Shown here one piece after another: positions 44,184-55,275 of a DNA stretch of 64,000 bases. The stretch's first letter is position 1. Each line of letters opens with the position of its first letter. The stretch covers positions 1-64,000 of the forward strand of contig SWBL01000058.1 in NCBI GenBank assembly GCA_024195585.1, in the 5' to 3' direction. The DNA is from Aureobasidium sp. EXF-3400. Its lineage: Eukaryota > Ascomycota > Dothideomycetes > Dothideales > Saccotheciaceae. The position numbers were made by a program, and so were the translations under genes. The notes under the pieces are model-generated. The model made no database searches and was not told where the DNA came from. It saw only the letters and a program-made list of their open reading frames with translations.

Positions 44184-46802
44184 TTACACCTTCCTCCTTT
44201 TCTTATCTCCTCCACCATCATCTTCATCCTCTCTTTCCTGTACCGCAGACCGTACATTCGCAGCCGCACCTTCAACTTGCCTCCAATCTCTAACTTTGGC
44301 TTCAATATCATCAGCCATTTCCCTCGCATCCAACACCATTCCCTCCGTACTGCCAGGATTGAACATGACCGCATTAGCAAACATGCGCATAACTTCTTTT
44401 TCCAACTGACTTGAGTTCACAATCGCTTTTGGAGGTATCAAGTCAGCGGTTTTGTCTAGCAAGACCAGAGATGTAGAGGCAGAGGCGGAGGGGGTGGTGG
44501 CAGGAGAGTCGAGGGAAGCGGTGGCGGCATTAATAGCCCGAGAACCAAAAGTTATAGCTGCTTTGATGGATTTTAGGTCTTGAGGGCGTTTAATGATGGT
44601 GGTATACCCTTCTGCGTCTTTTTCGCGTACGGGTTTTTGGAAAGGTCCTGCGTGTTTGTGTTGAGTGATGTCGTTGATGATGACATTCGAGATGCGGGCA
44701 AAGTTGCGGTGGGCTTGGACTTTGTTCTTGAGTGGAGGTCCATAGGCTCGTCCTGCAGTCTCGGGTGTAGAGGTATCTTGCACGGGTGCTTCGGAGGAGG
44801 GGAGAGGGGTTGCTGAGCGGGCTCGCTTGCGTTTGTTGGTTGAAGTGCGGCTGCGTGTTGATTTGAGCTGGGTAGGAGGGTCTGAAGTTTCGGCTTGGAG
44901 GATCTCTTCTTGGAGCAGGTCGGCTGGTGTCATTGGCTCGTCTTTGACGGTGCGTGATGTGACTGATGGCTCTGCAGTTGTGGCCTGACCCTCGACCTGT
45001 GAGAGAACAGACTGGCTCCTCGTTCTAGCATGAATAGAGCTAGCGATCGCAGAAGAGGCGTTACTAGTGGCTCGATTGCGTCTGGTAGACTTGCGACTTG
45101 ACTTGGTAGGTTTTGGAGTTGGTTCTGTCTCTTCTTTTTCTTCTGGTTCGGCCTGTGCAGGTTCTTCTTCCACAGGCTTGGCTTGGGTAGAAATGTCTTT
45201 GACAGTGCGAGCAGGCGAGGCTTCCCGCGATGGAGGAGGTGGGCTCGCACGTTCAGGGGCGGGACTCTCCACGCCATCAATGAATGGTCGAGATAGCAAA
45301 GACGGTCTTTCACGCTTCCATGTCGCCGCACGGGAAGCTGAACGAGGAGTCATGGAACGAGAAAGAGTTGCACGAGGGGTCTTTCTCAAGCTGCTCAGGA
45401 TATCCAGCGGATTGACAGATCCGGGCCGACGAGTATCCGGAGGCGCTGGGTACGCGTATGGCGTGTGGGGTGAGTAAGGAGCAGGGACGCTCTGACGGAC
45501 TGGCGTAGGCGGTTGACGACCGTTTTGGGTTGCGACCTGCTGCTGAGCCAGATGGTGCTGGTGCATCCTGTTAGGATCCTGGGCAGCGACTTGGAAAGGT
45601 GGCAGCTGGTAACCTCCCTGATGAGGCGGACGAGGTGGATATGCTGTCTGGGGTTGTTGCTGAGGAGGGTAGCCTTGCTGTTGAGGGTATGATGAGTAGG
45701 GATTATGGTACGCTGGTGGAGTTTGCCCGTGAGGTGGCCTAGTGGCGGGTTGGAGAGGCACTGGAGGCAGACGCTGGTTAGGCGAAGGATACTGGGCGGG
45801 CCCAGGACGGGTTGAGACAGCGGGAGAGTGTGAACGAGGCGGCATGCTCATACCAGGGGGAAGAGGCAGCACTGGACGAGGCGAGGCTGGAGCCGGACTG
45901 TGACGAGGACTTTGCTGAGGTCGAGCAAACTGAGGAGGGAAGCCATTTTGCTGTATGACCGGGGACAGACGGTAACCTGGAGCCGACTGCAGATTGGGTA
46001 GCTGTGGAGAAGGCTGAGGTAAAGGAGACTCTGGAGCCATGTCGGACAGGGGTGGTAGAGAGGTGGTCGACAGTCGGTGAGGCACTGCAGGCGGAGCATA
46101 TTGCGTCTGCGAAGAGGATGCGGGCAGCGGAGGAGTGGGCGAGATGGTACGACGAGCAGCAACTGCTTCGTGGTTGATGACGGCGTCGATGTTGGCGCGA
46201 TTCAGGCGTGCTGGCTCCTTTGATTGCTGCTGCGCATTCTCTCCAGACGTCGTAGTAGTAGCTCCGTTGGTCTGAGTATCCGGATTTACTGCCAGTGGCT
46301 TGGATGCGGCATCGCCTGGCGAAGGTCGTGTGGGCGCGGCAGTGGCAGCTTGATCGGTTCGAAGACGGTCATCCCATTGTCCGCTCTCAATCTCCCCAAT
46401 CTCGCGTGTCAAAGTATGGTATCTTTCTTCCTCATTCCTGATCTCAGCGACGACGCCCTCCCTGTATCGAGTGTACAAACGATGGACGAGACGTGGGATC
46501 AAATGAGAGTGTTTCGCTGCTTCTTCAACGGTAGGTATGTTCGGGCTAAGCTGCCTCCTCTTCCTGTCCTCGTGCTGGTCCAGACTATTACGGGCCTCAT
46601 CCTTGAGCAGTTGCAGGCACAAGTGCTTGAGCGCATCTTCGTTCAGACGAGCGCTGTCGTACGTGGGGTCGTTGCGTATGAGCGGTATACTCTTTAGCTG
46701 CTCTGAAATCTGGCCGAAGCGGACAGCAGTCAGGCCATCGCTGCGCAAGGCGTGCAAGAGCAGAAGCGACTCAAGCGGTGTGTGCTGAGCCAGACTAGTC
46801 AT
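44184..46802 (-). CDS. bromodomain protein, Brd8/Bdc1-like (NuA4-associated)
   Basis: Single exon of 872 residues from ATG at 46802 (MTSLAQHTPLESLLLLHALRS); the frame runs further upstream but with GTG, not ATG. The N-terminal about 140 residues form a conserved helical module (TPLESLLLLHAL...DALKHLCLQLLKDEAR). The middle (about 165-670) is Pro/Gln/Ser-rich and disordered. The C-terminus contains a bromodomain-like fold from KVQAHRNFARISNVIINDITQ through GPFQKPV, GYTTIIKRPQDLKSIKAAI and VMRMFANAVMFNPGSTEG. An insertion of about 35 residues interrupts the bromodomain before the last helices. Fission yeast Bdc1 and human Brd8 share this arrangement and belong to the NuA4/TIP60 histone acetyltransferase; assignment to that complex is inferred. 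The tail ends in a KKRRKV nuclear-localisation-like motif. Confidence 0.8.
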   Translation of the reverse strand: MTSLAQHTPLESLLLLHALRSDGLTAVRFGQISEQLKSIPLIRNDPTYDSARLNEDALKHLCLQLLKDEARNSLDQHEDRKRRQLSPNIPTVEEAAKHSHLIPRLVHRLYTRYREGVVAEIRNEEERYHTLTREIGEIESGQWDDRLRTDQAATAAPTRPSPGDAASKPLAVNPDTQTNGATTTTSGENAQQQSKEPARLNRANIDAVINHEAVAARRTISPTPPLPASSSQTQYAPPAVPHRLSTTSLPPLSDMAPESPLPQPSPQLPNLQSAPGYRLSPVIQQNGFPPQFARPQQSPRHSPAPASPRPVLPLPPGMSMPPRSHSPAVSTRPGPAQYPSPNQRLPPVPLQPATRPPHGQTPPAYHNPYSSYPQQQGYPPQQQPQTAYPPRPPHQGGYQLPPFQVAAQDPNRMHQHHLAQQQVATQNGRQPPTPVRQSVPAPYSPHTPYAYPAPPDTRRPGSVNPLDILSSLRKTPRATLSRSMTPRSASRAATWKRERPSLLSRPFIDGVESPAPERASPPPPSREASPARTVKDISTQAKPVEEEPAQAEPEEKEETEPTPKPTKSSRKSTRRNRATSNASSAIASSIHARTRSQSVLSQVEGQATTAEPSVTSRTVKDEPMTPADLLQEEILQAETSDPPTQLKSTRSRTSTNKRKRARSATPLPSSEAPVQDTSTPETAGRAYGPPLKNKVQAHRNFARISNVIINDITQHKHAGPFQKPVREKDAEGYTTIIKRPQDLKSIKAAITFGSRAINAATASLDSPATTPSASASTSLVLLDKTADLIPPKAIVNSSQLEKEVMRMFANAVMFNPGSTEGMVLDAREMADDIEAKVRDWRQVEGAAANVRSAVQEREDEDDGGGDKKRRKV

Positions 46803-47690
46803 TACAGAGTTGAGTTGTCGCAAGGTGTTCACGGCGTCGTCGGCCAGAGTAGAGTGTCGAGAAGTCTTCGGGCCAGAAAATGACGGGGGTTCCAGTTCAT
46901 GCTTGTTTGGCGAATGATTTACGCGTCGTGGCTCATGCTGACTATGGTGCGAAATTTGTGATGGCCTCAGAGATGGAACTGATCGTCTTGTTGATGGCCT
47001 TGTGCTTGATCTTTCGCGACTTCCAAGTTGCTGCCATGGGATTTGCTCGTGGATCGCAACGCGGCGCCTCTTCCGCTGCCGCCGACCGTTGCTTGGCCAG
47101 AGCAGTTGGAACCTTTCGATCGTTCCACTCTTTGGCCTTACATCTGCCTTAACGTCTATCTTGGGATATCTTCACCTCTCAGCTGATTATCCATAAAAAA
47201 CCGCCTTAATTCTTGCCCGGATGCTATCTCCAGCCTTCTCTGCCTGACATGGCGTAGTAAGCATTCTGATCAGCTACGACAAGGCAGATGACAACTTTAA
47301 TCCTCCAGCTATGTCTTACACACATGTGCTCAACTCTCAACCTCGAGATGCAATAGATAAGTTTCCATGAGGCACTTTTATGATAGGATATACTTCGCAA
47401 GGTACGTATCGGTGTACATTCCTCGGTCTGCCTTGGTCTTGCTCGGCCTTGGCGGCATATCCTGCCTGAGTCGAGTACGAGTGGACCGACAAGTGGTCAT
47501 GTCGCAGCTTGCATATGAAAGAGACGATCCTCCTTTTGTCTTTGGAATAACTTCATTTCTACTTCTATTCATCTTCCACCCCGCCTTCTATCTGCTTTCA
47601 AATTATTGTCCCTTTTCATCGCTTTTCCATCACCCTCAGCTTTCGATCAAGACGCATTCTGTCAACTGCTCGTCATCCCTCTACAACGTC
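46803..47690. promoter_or_regulatory. intergenic region between divergent genes
   Basis: Divergent promoter space of 0.9 kb between the bromodomain gene and the small coiled-coil gene. The right part is CT-rich, as expected for a leader. A coding-like but unrecognised frame at 46880-47152 (+) is not supported by motifs. Confidence 0.4.
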
Positions 47691-48291
47691 ATGGAACACA
47701 CTCCCCAGCAGCGGGCCAGACCCGAGTCGTGAGCTCTGCTCCATTGACACGTCATTTGGCCTACCACTTACATGCTCTTAGCATTGCTGCTCGCAACTTT
47801 TCGGATGATCTGGACTCTCTCTTTGGCTTGAACTCGGGCACAACCCTTGGCAACCTATCATTCACCGTTGAGGAGAAGTCAGTAACTGCTCTCGAAGCTC
47901 GTTGTCCATGACGAGACATTGGCCGTAGCTTGAGCTCGTACTGACACGATACAGGAAGCGCACGGTATCCACCCGAGAAGAAGAACTCGCAGCCATCGAA
48001 GCCCGTCTTCGCGAAACAGAGCAACGTCTAGCACAAGCTGCCCACAGCCCCGACCACGAATCCACATCAGACCAAGCTGCACCCGGTGCTCAGCCATCTT
48101 ATGCTTCAAGAGACGCTGCTCCTAGACAAATGCCTGGTTACCAATCGTACCCCGAACAACAAAATCAAGCAAGACCACCCAACAACAGAGAGGAGTCTTT
48201 CCGACCTCATATCCCTGGCGCTATGCCCCAGACACCTACGCCACAGTACGGTCATGGACAGGACTATGTGACAGTGGACCGCACGAGATGA
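47691..48291 (+). CDS. small coiled-coil protein, uncharacterised
   Basis: Three exons, 47691-47728, 47782-47877 and 47955-48291, encode 156 residues. Introns are GTGAGC...TTAG and GTCAGT...ACAG, and both preserve frame. Residues 14-45 (IAARNFSDDLDSLFGLNSGT, then TLGNLSFTVEEK) precede a short coiled coil (STREEELAAIEARLRETEQRL). The remainder is Pro/Gln-rich, ending DYVTVDRTR. The STREEELAAIEARLRETE type of helix occurs in uncharacterised Pezizomycotina proteins, as far as I recall. No catalytic or binding function can be assigned. It is easy to miss because the longest single frame is just over 100 codons. Confidence 0.65.
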
Positions 48292-49020
48292 GACCTGAGT
48301 CTTGTCTGAGATGGTAGCATTAAGCATACGCAGTCCCAAGAGGTGATCTTGCGTAGGAGTTTTGGGATTTGTTCAAGAGGTATTTTCAGGTCAAGGCAAG
48401 CAAGCATTCCTACATTTATTCTATACACTTGTGGAAACACATGATTCGTTTCTATTGTCGCCGTCCTGGATTGAAGAAGGAGCCTTTCAGGTGTAGCTCG
48501 TTGGTTGTGATGTTAAGCAATGGTTTTACGTGGACTGAGCAAATGTCCATCCCTGGCATTTTGGTGACGTGCCCAGGATCAGTCTGGATCGAAACATTGA
48601 GCTCTACGAGTCTTGGTGCAGACTGGATTTCAGGCATGCACTAGTCAGGTGTTCGGGACGGGCGTGGTGGGTAGATGATGGAGTGATGGACGGGCCGTGC
48701 TTGTCCTTGCAGATGACGGCGGAGTAAACAAAATGTCGGGATGCCAGATTTCTGTATAAATGCTGGACACGACGAGAGGCATTACAAGTTCTTGACTTGA
48801 CTGCAAATGGCGATATCCAAAGTCGATTGACGAAGGATGCATTTCCTTGATAAAACGGGGCTTGGCAGCGGGCCGCTGACACTCGACGGGGTCGCGACTG
48901 GATGCGAGCCGCTGCCGCGTGTTGCACCTCGGCCTACGCGTATACCAGAGTCCAAGCACCGAGAGAGCATCAACTTGGCGTCGCAGTGACTGCTTCACTT
49001 GAGGACAAACTTGACTGGAC
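48292..49020. promoter_or_regulatory. 3' flank and RDS2 promoter region
   Basis: The 3' flank of the small coiled-coil gene gives way to the promoter and leader of the following Zn2Cys6 regulator. The long minus-strand frame in this region crosses the regulator's 5' exon and is a shadow. No extra feature is supported. Confidence 0.4.
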
Positions 49021-50791
49021 ATGACAGATGCTGATTCGAAGCATGATCGCAACGGAACCATGAACGACCCCAAATCCACGACCAAGCCGCAGCAACAGCA
49101 GCAGCAGCAAGCGGGCCAGAATGCAACCACAACCGACACACCAAAGTCGCAAGAGAGATCAAAGAGCACAGCCACCGTAGACAGTCCGTCAAGTCCACCC
49201 CGGAAGAAACGCAGAAAGGTCAACCATGCCTGTGTATACTGTCGCCGATCGCACATGACATGCGACCTCGAACGACCATGCGCCAGATGCGTCAAACGCG
49301 ACATTGCCCACCTCTGCCATGACGAACCCCGAGAGCCCACCAAGCCCAAGAAGCCAGACACCGATACACCTCCTGCCGATTCGATCCCCGTCGACGATGA
49401 ACGCAGAAGTAGCTTGAGGATGGACGCTCCCTCGATACAACAGCCAAAGCCAATGTCGCCTGCACAAATAAAGCACCAGAACCAACCCTCGAATGATCAA
49501 CGGCCCTTTGCTGTCAACGATTGGGACTTTGGCACCCCATCGAATCAACTGCACGACATGCGTAATCTACACCCAAACTACACCTTCAACACCTCCGAAG
49601 TAACCGACGAGTACAACTTCCTCGGCGACTTTTTGAACAACTCTCTCCTCGATGACGGCGCAACCTACAATCCCGACGACTCCAATGCCATCTTCAATGA
49701 CCCTCTGCTGGCAACCGGCTCTCTCTCCACCTACGCAAACAACATGAACCTCTTCTCAGGCATCCACCAAGCCACTCCCCCCACATCGGTAGCCGCTCCC
49801 CAACAACCCCAAGACACACAAGTCACCGCCGGCAACGATATCACCCGCCCCTCCTCAGTCATGCCCGTGGACACAAAAGCCCGAGACAAGTTCTACATGA
49901 CCGCCGCCGACCCAGCCGGCAACGACACACCCGAAGCCCGCATGCTGAAGCTGCTTCAAGCAAAATACGACGCAGGCATGTTACGGCCATTCAACTATGT
50001 CCGCGGCTACTCGCGTCTAAACACCTACATGGAGTCACACATGCGGCCTCCTCTGCGTCAAAAGATTTTGCGTCAATTAGAAAAGTTCCGCCCTAAGTTC
50101 AGGGAGGCCATGCATTTGTTGACGGATATCCAACTTATTCGCGTTGAGATGTGGTGGGAGAGTACACTAATGGAGTACGATCGCGTGTTTGCCAGTATGG
50201 CCATCCCAGCCTGCTGTTGGAGACGCACAGGCGAGATCTTCAGAGGAAACAAGGAGATGGCTGAGTTAATCCGCGTGCCCATGGAGGAATTGAGAGATGT
50301 ATGTTTTGGCTCTTCCCTCCCATCTTCTCCATTCCTTCCCCCATTTCTCTTCAGTGTATCCGCTTTTTGCTAACATGAAGCAATTAACACAGGGTAAACT
50401 CGCTCTCCACGAAATTATGGCCGAAGACTCTCTAGTCTCGTACTGGGAGAAATTCGGCGCCATCGCTTTCGATCAGTCCCAAAAAGCAATCTTGACATCC
50501 TGCACTTTGAAAAATCCTCACGATGATGATGAGGTAGATAAAGACAAAGACAGAAACGGTGCTGAAGAAGAAAAGAATGGGAAAGAGGGGAGGAAGAAGG
50601 GAGGAGTGGGTGTGTTGACGAAATGTTGTTTTTCGTTTACGATTAGGAGGGATATACATAATATGTGAGTTTTTCCCTGACTGATGATGAGGAGAGGAGA
50701 TGAGGGGCGGCAGAGGTGAAAAGAGAAACATTTGCTGACGAGAAGATGTAGTCCTTCGGTTATTGTGGGTAATTTTTTACCTATACAGTAA
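49021..50791 (+). CDS. RDS2: Zn(II)2Cys6 transcription factor, RDS2/AcuM-type gluconeogenesis regulator
   Basis: Three exons, 49021-50298, 50393-50664 and 50752-50791, encode 529 residues. A basic KKRRKVNHA precedes a binuclear zinc cluster with Cys at 71, 74, 81, 87, 90 and 99 (CVYCRRSHMTCDLERPCARC, then VKRDIAHLC). The central region is disordered; from about residue 295 the family block FYMTAADPAGNDTPEARMLKLL leads into a helical segment and a PAS-like domain (VFASMAIPACCWRRTGEI, GKLALHEIMAEDSLVSYWEKFGAIAF, TSCTLKNP). It ends CCFSFTIRRDIHNIPSVIVGNFLPIQ, as in yeast Rds2. The final 13 codons form a tiny third exon found by completing this motif. Rds2/AcuM regulators activate PEPCK and fructose-bisphosphatase genes on gluconeogenic carbon; role here inferred. 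A polyGln run lies near the start, and a Lys/Glu-rich insertion interrupts the PAS region. Confidence 0.9.
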
Positions 50792-53700
50792 TGATTCGAT
50801 CACGAGTGCCAGCACCCACGCCTTGTTGATAGCTGGCTGCTATTCTTAGCTATTCTTCATTCTCGTACATGACTCTTCATTGCAAATAAGACGTTTTATA
50901 CCCCTCCATGCCAACCGTCATTTCAGTCCTTTTCCATCCTTTGTTCTGCTTTACCACCACATCGCATTGCAGAATAAACCAACCCTCTCTCCTTATGCCT
51001 GGAACAATAGGGACAGATCGAGACTGTTTATGTATCTGAGACCAGGCACCAGGTCCATGAACCAGAACATCCTCGTGTTCATCTCAACTCCACGTACAAG
51101 ATTGTCTATGCATATCTGTATCATGGAGCTTTGTCTTGTCTCCCTAAGTTTCAATGAGGGGCATACTTTATAGAGATAAGAACTGATCAAGCAGGATGAA
51201 CGAGGGCGGATTTGTGAGATGTATGTTTCACCTAGAATGGTGTTTAGTTCGAACATGAGTGTGATATGGGAGTCAGGTTTTATGCTTAAGTTCGCGCTAG
51301 GACGTTTAACTATCTATTACGACTATTTATGTATTAGATTAGCTACATATGTGCGAGTCTAACAGGTGCGTTGCTTAAAGTTATATGTTCTATGCTAAAG
51401 GAACTTATAGCCTTACTAGCTAAGAACACTATAATAAGGACTCGTAACTTATAAGGACTTTTATAATAATGATCTTATAATATAGACAGGTAAATGAAAA
51501 TCCACTGCCTTATTTATACTAGCTACCTTAATATCCTTACGTCTCGGAACATAAATCTAAACTATCCTTGCTGTATATAACCCTAAATATTACTACACTA
51601 AGTACTAAATCCTATCTATCGTATCTAAGGAATATATAATTAGGATACAGCACATCTATAACTTCCATTAGGCAGAGATTGAGGTCGAGCCACTCACTAT
51701 GCTAGATTCCTACGAGATTAAGTGTATCTAGGATTGAATATAAGGGGCAAATATAAGGTAAACAGGTCTTTATACCCTGTTGCTTAAATTGTGATCTCCT
51801 GCCGCAGTAAGGTATATAATTTTAGTACAGATGATAGATCAAGATTTAGAAGGAGGGTTAAGGTTCTTGGAGAGGTAGTGTAGAGTCATGGACCTAATCA
51901 CCTTCTATCTTCTTAGAGACTGTGTTCCGATAAGGATATTATAACAATGTAAGCAGTTATAGGGCAGAGGCTTGAATCTAATAGGAGAGGCTACGGTAGC
52001 TGTATAGTAAAATTTCTACCCACCGATGTCGGGAAATGAGGTTCCAAGATAGGCATTACCTAAATATAGAAGTAGTAGGTTATAAACATATAGGGCATCT
52101 CCCCATACCTTTAAATCTGTGTACACCTAATAAAACCAGATCTAGCGAGCTTATTTGAGTGTAAACACCCAAAAAGATAACGCAACCTACAACACCGGCG
52201 ATACACAGGCTGTCGACATTAGATGGGGCCTCCAGGTGTATAGGATACAAACTCAATTAGATAGGTTCATCGATCAAGTATCTTGCCCTAGCTATCTGGG
52301 AGACCTAAAAACTCAACATCAATCATGAAACCCACAAGCTGAAGATCAATAAACCTATGATCTGTTCAAGCAGCCAGAGAATAGTAATGTTTCTGTATGA
52401 GTCTACTCAGCCAGAAACTGGTCGCATTGCCCGGGATCCTCTATATCTGTGAAACATAAAGTCAGGATCGCGTACGGAGGGAAGGTAGGAAAGTCAAGGG
52501 GTCCTCAAATCTCTCTACTATCCTCTGCAATCTCAATTCGCAATATTTGAATGTATATACATCTGGTGGAGACATCAAGGTCTCGGGACTTCAGCTCAGG
52601 ATCTAGAGATCTATGATGGTGAGTGCAGAGTCGTGGACGTGAGAACTTTCTCTCCCCTACCCGGATTGTGGTAGTTCAACGAGTTTTTCTGGGATCTAGA
52701 CGTGACCCACAAGGTCGGGCGTCCAGAGACTGGCTTCAAGGTTGCTGAAGGGATCAGCTCGGTTTGTGATAGAGAGTTGACTGATGGATAGTGAACGCTT
52801 TATGAGGATTTGGGAAGTACGGATGCTGCACAAGTAGTAGCGATGTGAGATATTGTACTGATCTTCCGGATCTGTGCTTATATCATGCCAAGTTAGACTC
52901 AGTGGGGATGTTCAAAGGACTATCTCTAACGAGACATCGTTGCAGCCACAGACTCATTCTTCCAGAGTATTTGGCTCTTCTTGCTCCGAAGAGAGATGGC
53001 GATATATCTGGAGCTAAGAGAACAGATATACCATCAGCGATATGGTCACACCTGCATCTCTACCGCAGAGTGATCTACCTGGTCAAACAACACGAACTCC
53101 TCGATGATAATTCGATATTCATCAGCATGGTCCTGTACTTCTGTGGAGATTGATAGATGACACACGATGAACTCGACGCCGAGACATATACGGCCGTCAG
53201 CATATAGAAATTTGGATATTCGATGACTACTACCTCTTTAGTTAGACCACTCGAAGTACTATGGTCGCCGGGTCCAGGTTTTAGACTTGGTACCACTCAG
53301 TATCCATCACCATATGATAATCTGGTACAAAGAGCGGAACTCGAAAGTGCTGCCTTTGCATGCATGGTCACCATGTCAAGCGCTAGAGAAATTTGGGACC
53401 CGAGAACGCTCCAGGAGAAGGCACTGTGGTCCCTGATTCTGCAACTTTGAAACGTGGTCCCAGAAGGTTATCCATTCCGTAAATCCTCGAGAAATGCATA
53501 TTCTGGTGCCACGCACTTTGGAGAGTCAGAGGAATAAGCAAGATTCATGGGCCTAGTTGTTTCGTGAGCTGTGCTTGATCTGGGTTGGATGTTCGGAGCG
53601 GAGTAGGGTCCTGTAGTCTACTCAACTGCCTTGCGCCCTGCTTGAGCTGATGTGCACGGTGTATTTTTTCCTTTTGAGATAGTTTGCATCAGGGATAGCC

Positions 53701-53822
53701 TCAATGACATAACTGGTTTTCTTGCTGGAGAAGATATCTGCTGATTATTGTGCCATCAATCAGATGCACACGAAAAGAGTGAATAGCAGAAATCCTCCAA
53801 CCCCCTATCCCACAGCACCCAC
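50792..53822. other. 3-kb AT-rich gene-free block, RIP-like
   Basis: The first about 450 bp are the RDS2 3' flank. From about 51300 to 52200 the sequence is markedly AT-rich with abundant TA steps (for example ACTTATAAGGAC and TATAATATAG). No open frame exceeds about 100 codons before 52.8 kb. This composition is what repeat-induced point mutation leaves in Pezizomycotina. Copies of the box A / box B repeat are embedded here (listed separately). No gene is supported. Confidence 0.55.
51760..53450 (+). repeat. second set of box A / box B repeat copies (three, degenerate)
   Basis: Box B-like sequences occur near 51886 (GAGTCATGGACCTAATCACC), 52623 (GAGTCGTGGACGTGAGAAC) and 53421 (GTGGTCCCTGATTCTGCAAC), spaced about 0.74 and 0.80 kb apart. 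Box A-like sequences are near 51764 and 52445 (ATCTGTGAAACATAAAGTCA). Orientation equals that of the 21.8-26.4 kb array, and a GA-rich segment again precedes box B. Copies are weaker than in the first array. Confidence 0.5.
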
Positions 53823-55002
53823 TCAAATCAAACAAGCACTAGCAGCATCAACCAAAGCCACCTTACTCTCACCAAGACGATGGAAACCTCCCTGCTCTGC
53901 AACCTTCTCCTGCAAAACCACCATCTTCTTCTGATCACCAGTGGGATCAGCACTCTCATCCTCAAAAGCCCACTCCAAATACTTATTAGTATAGTTAGGA
54001 GTATACTCCTCAGGCAAAACACCAAGTCTCTTTCCATACTTAGTAACCTTGTCCCAATCTCTGGCTACATTCTTCATATCCTTTGAAAAGTATGCAAAAC
54101 TTCTTTCGAAGATTTTGCGATTGAGGGAGGTTCCCATGGCTGGTTTAAACTGCACGTATTCCTCGTAGGCAGAAGCAGGAGAAGTAAGGATATAGTCTGT
54201 AGCTCTCTTGCAAGCGCGCAGGAAAGCTTTGACTTTGGGTCCGTTGTTGGCGATGAAGGTTTCATTGCCGATGTAGAGGATGGAGCAGAAACAGCAGCAA
54301 CCTAATTCGGCGAGTTCGTCGATACGTAGCATTTGGACATCGCTGCGGGGTTTACCCTGAGAAGCAAGCCATTCAGCAAGTTCAACCATTTGCACGTTCT
54401 CAAGACCAATGCCAGCGTCGATGGTGCCGTCGATGATGGCTTTGGAGACATTCATACCGCAGCGAATGGCAGTGTAATCGGTGGGCTTCATGTTGTAGTA
54501 TTTGGTCAATTCGTCGATTTGGATCTTGCCGAATTCACCAACGTAGCCGATGCGTTTGCCGATCAGAGAGCGGAAGTCGGTGGTAATGCCTGAGGACTTG
54601 AGATACACGATTCCGGTGAAGGGCTCGTCGAGAAGGGAGCCAACGGAGAGAATGGGGAAGCCGCGGGCTTTACCGGCGAGGGTGTGGATCATGGCTTTGA
54701 AGCCTAGGTCTACTTTGCCGCTTCCGATGATTTCGGTGACATCCTGGAGAGAAGGTCAATATTTTGATTGGGCTGTAAGGGGAAGGCAGGAGATAACGCA
54801 CGCTGGGGTCGTTGGGCTCGAGGAGAGCAACCTTGAGGCCTTCGTCGGCGAAGTAACCCTTGGCTTGAGCAAGGTAGACAGGGGCATGGTAGGGGGTGGC
54901 ATGCCTGTAACAAGTCAGTACCGCCGTCACTTTTCCACAACGATCAAGGACGAAAGGTCCAACACACCAGTTGGACAAAAAGGTGATCTTTTCAGTAGTC
55001 AT
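53823..55002 (-). CDS. THI5: THI5/NMT1 HMP-P synthase (thiamine pyrimidine synthesis)
   Basis: Three exons, 55002-54968, 54904-54802 and 54743-53823, encode 352 residues, close to the 340 of yeast Thi5. The joined N-terminus reads [20 protein letters not shown], then [22 protein letters not shown] and [21 protein letters not shown]. The enzyme makes 4-amino-5-hydroxymethyl-2-methylpyrimidine phosphate, with PLP on a lysine and an active-site histidine consumed as substrate. Lys62 and His66 fall at exactly the yeast positions, as does the CCCFC iron-binding motif at 195-199, so the protein should be functional. C-terminal [28 protein letters not shown] is typical. A TPP riboswitch lies in the leader, so repression by thiamine diphosphate is expected. 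Confidence 0.94.
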
Positions 55003-55082
55003 CTTGAATGTTGTTCAGGGATAGAAGCAAGCTTCGTCACGTCAGTACACTCCACCCTCGATGGAGAGAGGGAAAACAGAAG

Positions 55083-55190
55083 CAGTCCTTTCGCTGGAAT
55101 TACCCAGATCAAGTTCTATGCTTGGAAGGAAGCAGTCAAATGATTGCTTCCCTCCCAACATTACGGTATTTCTCAGATCGACCTCAATGA
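55083..55190 (-). promoter_or_regulatory. TPP riboswitch in the THI5 5' leader
   Basis: On the minus strand the aptamer half GATCTGAGAAATACCG (about 55165-55180) is the CUGAGA...UACC pyrimidine-sensing region. The second half ACTTGATCTGGGTAATTCC and AGCGAAAGGA (about 55085-55113) is the diphosphate-sensing region, close to the fungal consensus. Between them GGGAGGGAAGCA and TGCTTCCTTCC pair to form the long P3 stem typical of fungal TPP aptamers. A donor-like CTCAG|GTAACG lies upstream at about 55275, so the aptamer probably sits within a 5' UTR intron, as in Neurospora NMT1, where TPP switches splicing. Confidence 0.9.
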
Positions 55191-55275
55191 TCTGGCATTG
55201 TATGAAAGCAACGACAGACCCTGAAGTCGAACACCCGTCTGCAATATACATGTTTTGTGTGATACGAGACGTTAC

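Noticed and set aside
48645..49361. 238-codon minus-strand open frame
   Set aside because: It is antisense to the 5' exon of the Zn2Cys6 regulator, and its low-complexity Leu/Cys-rich sequence mirrors the codons of that gene.
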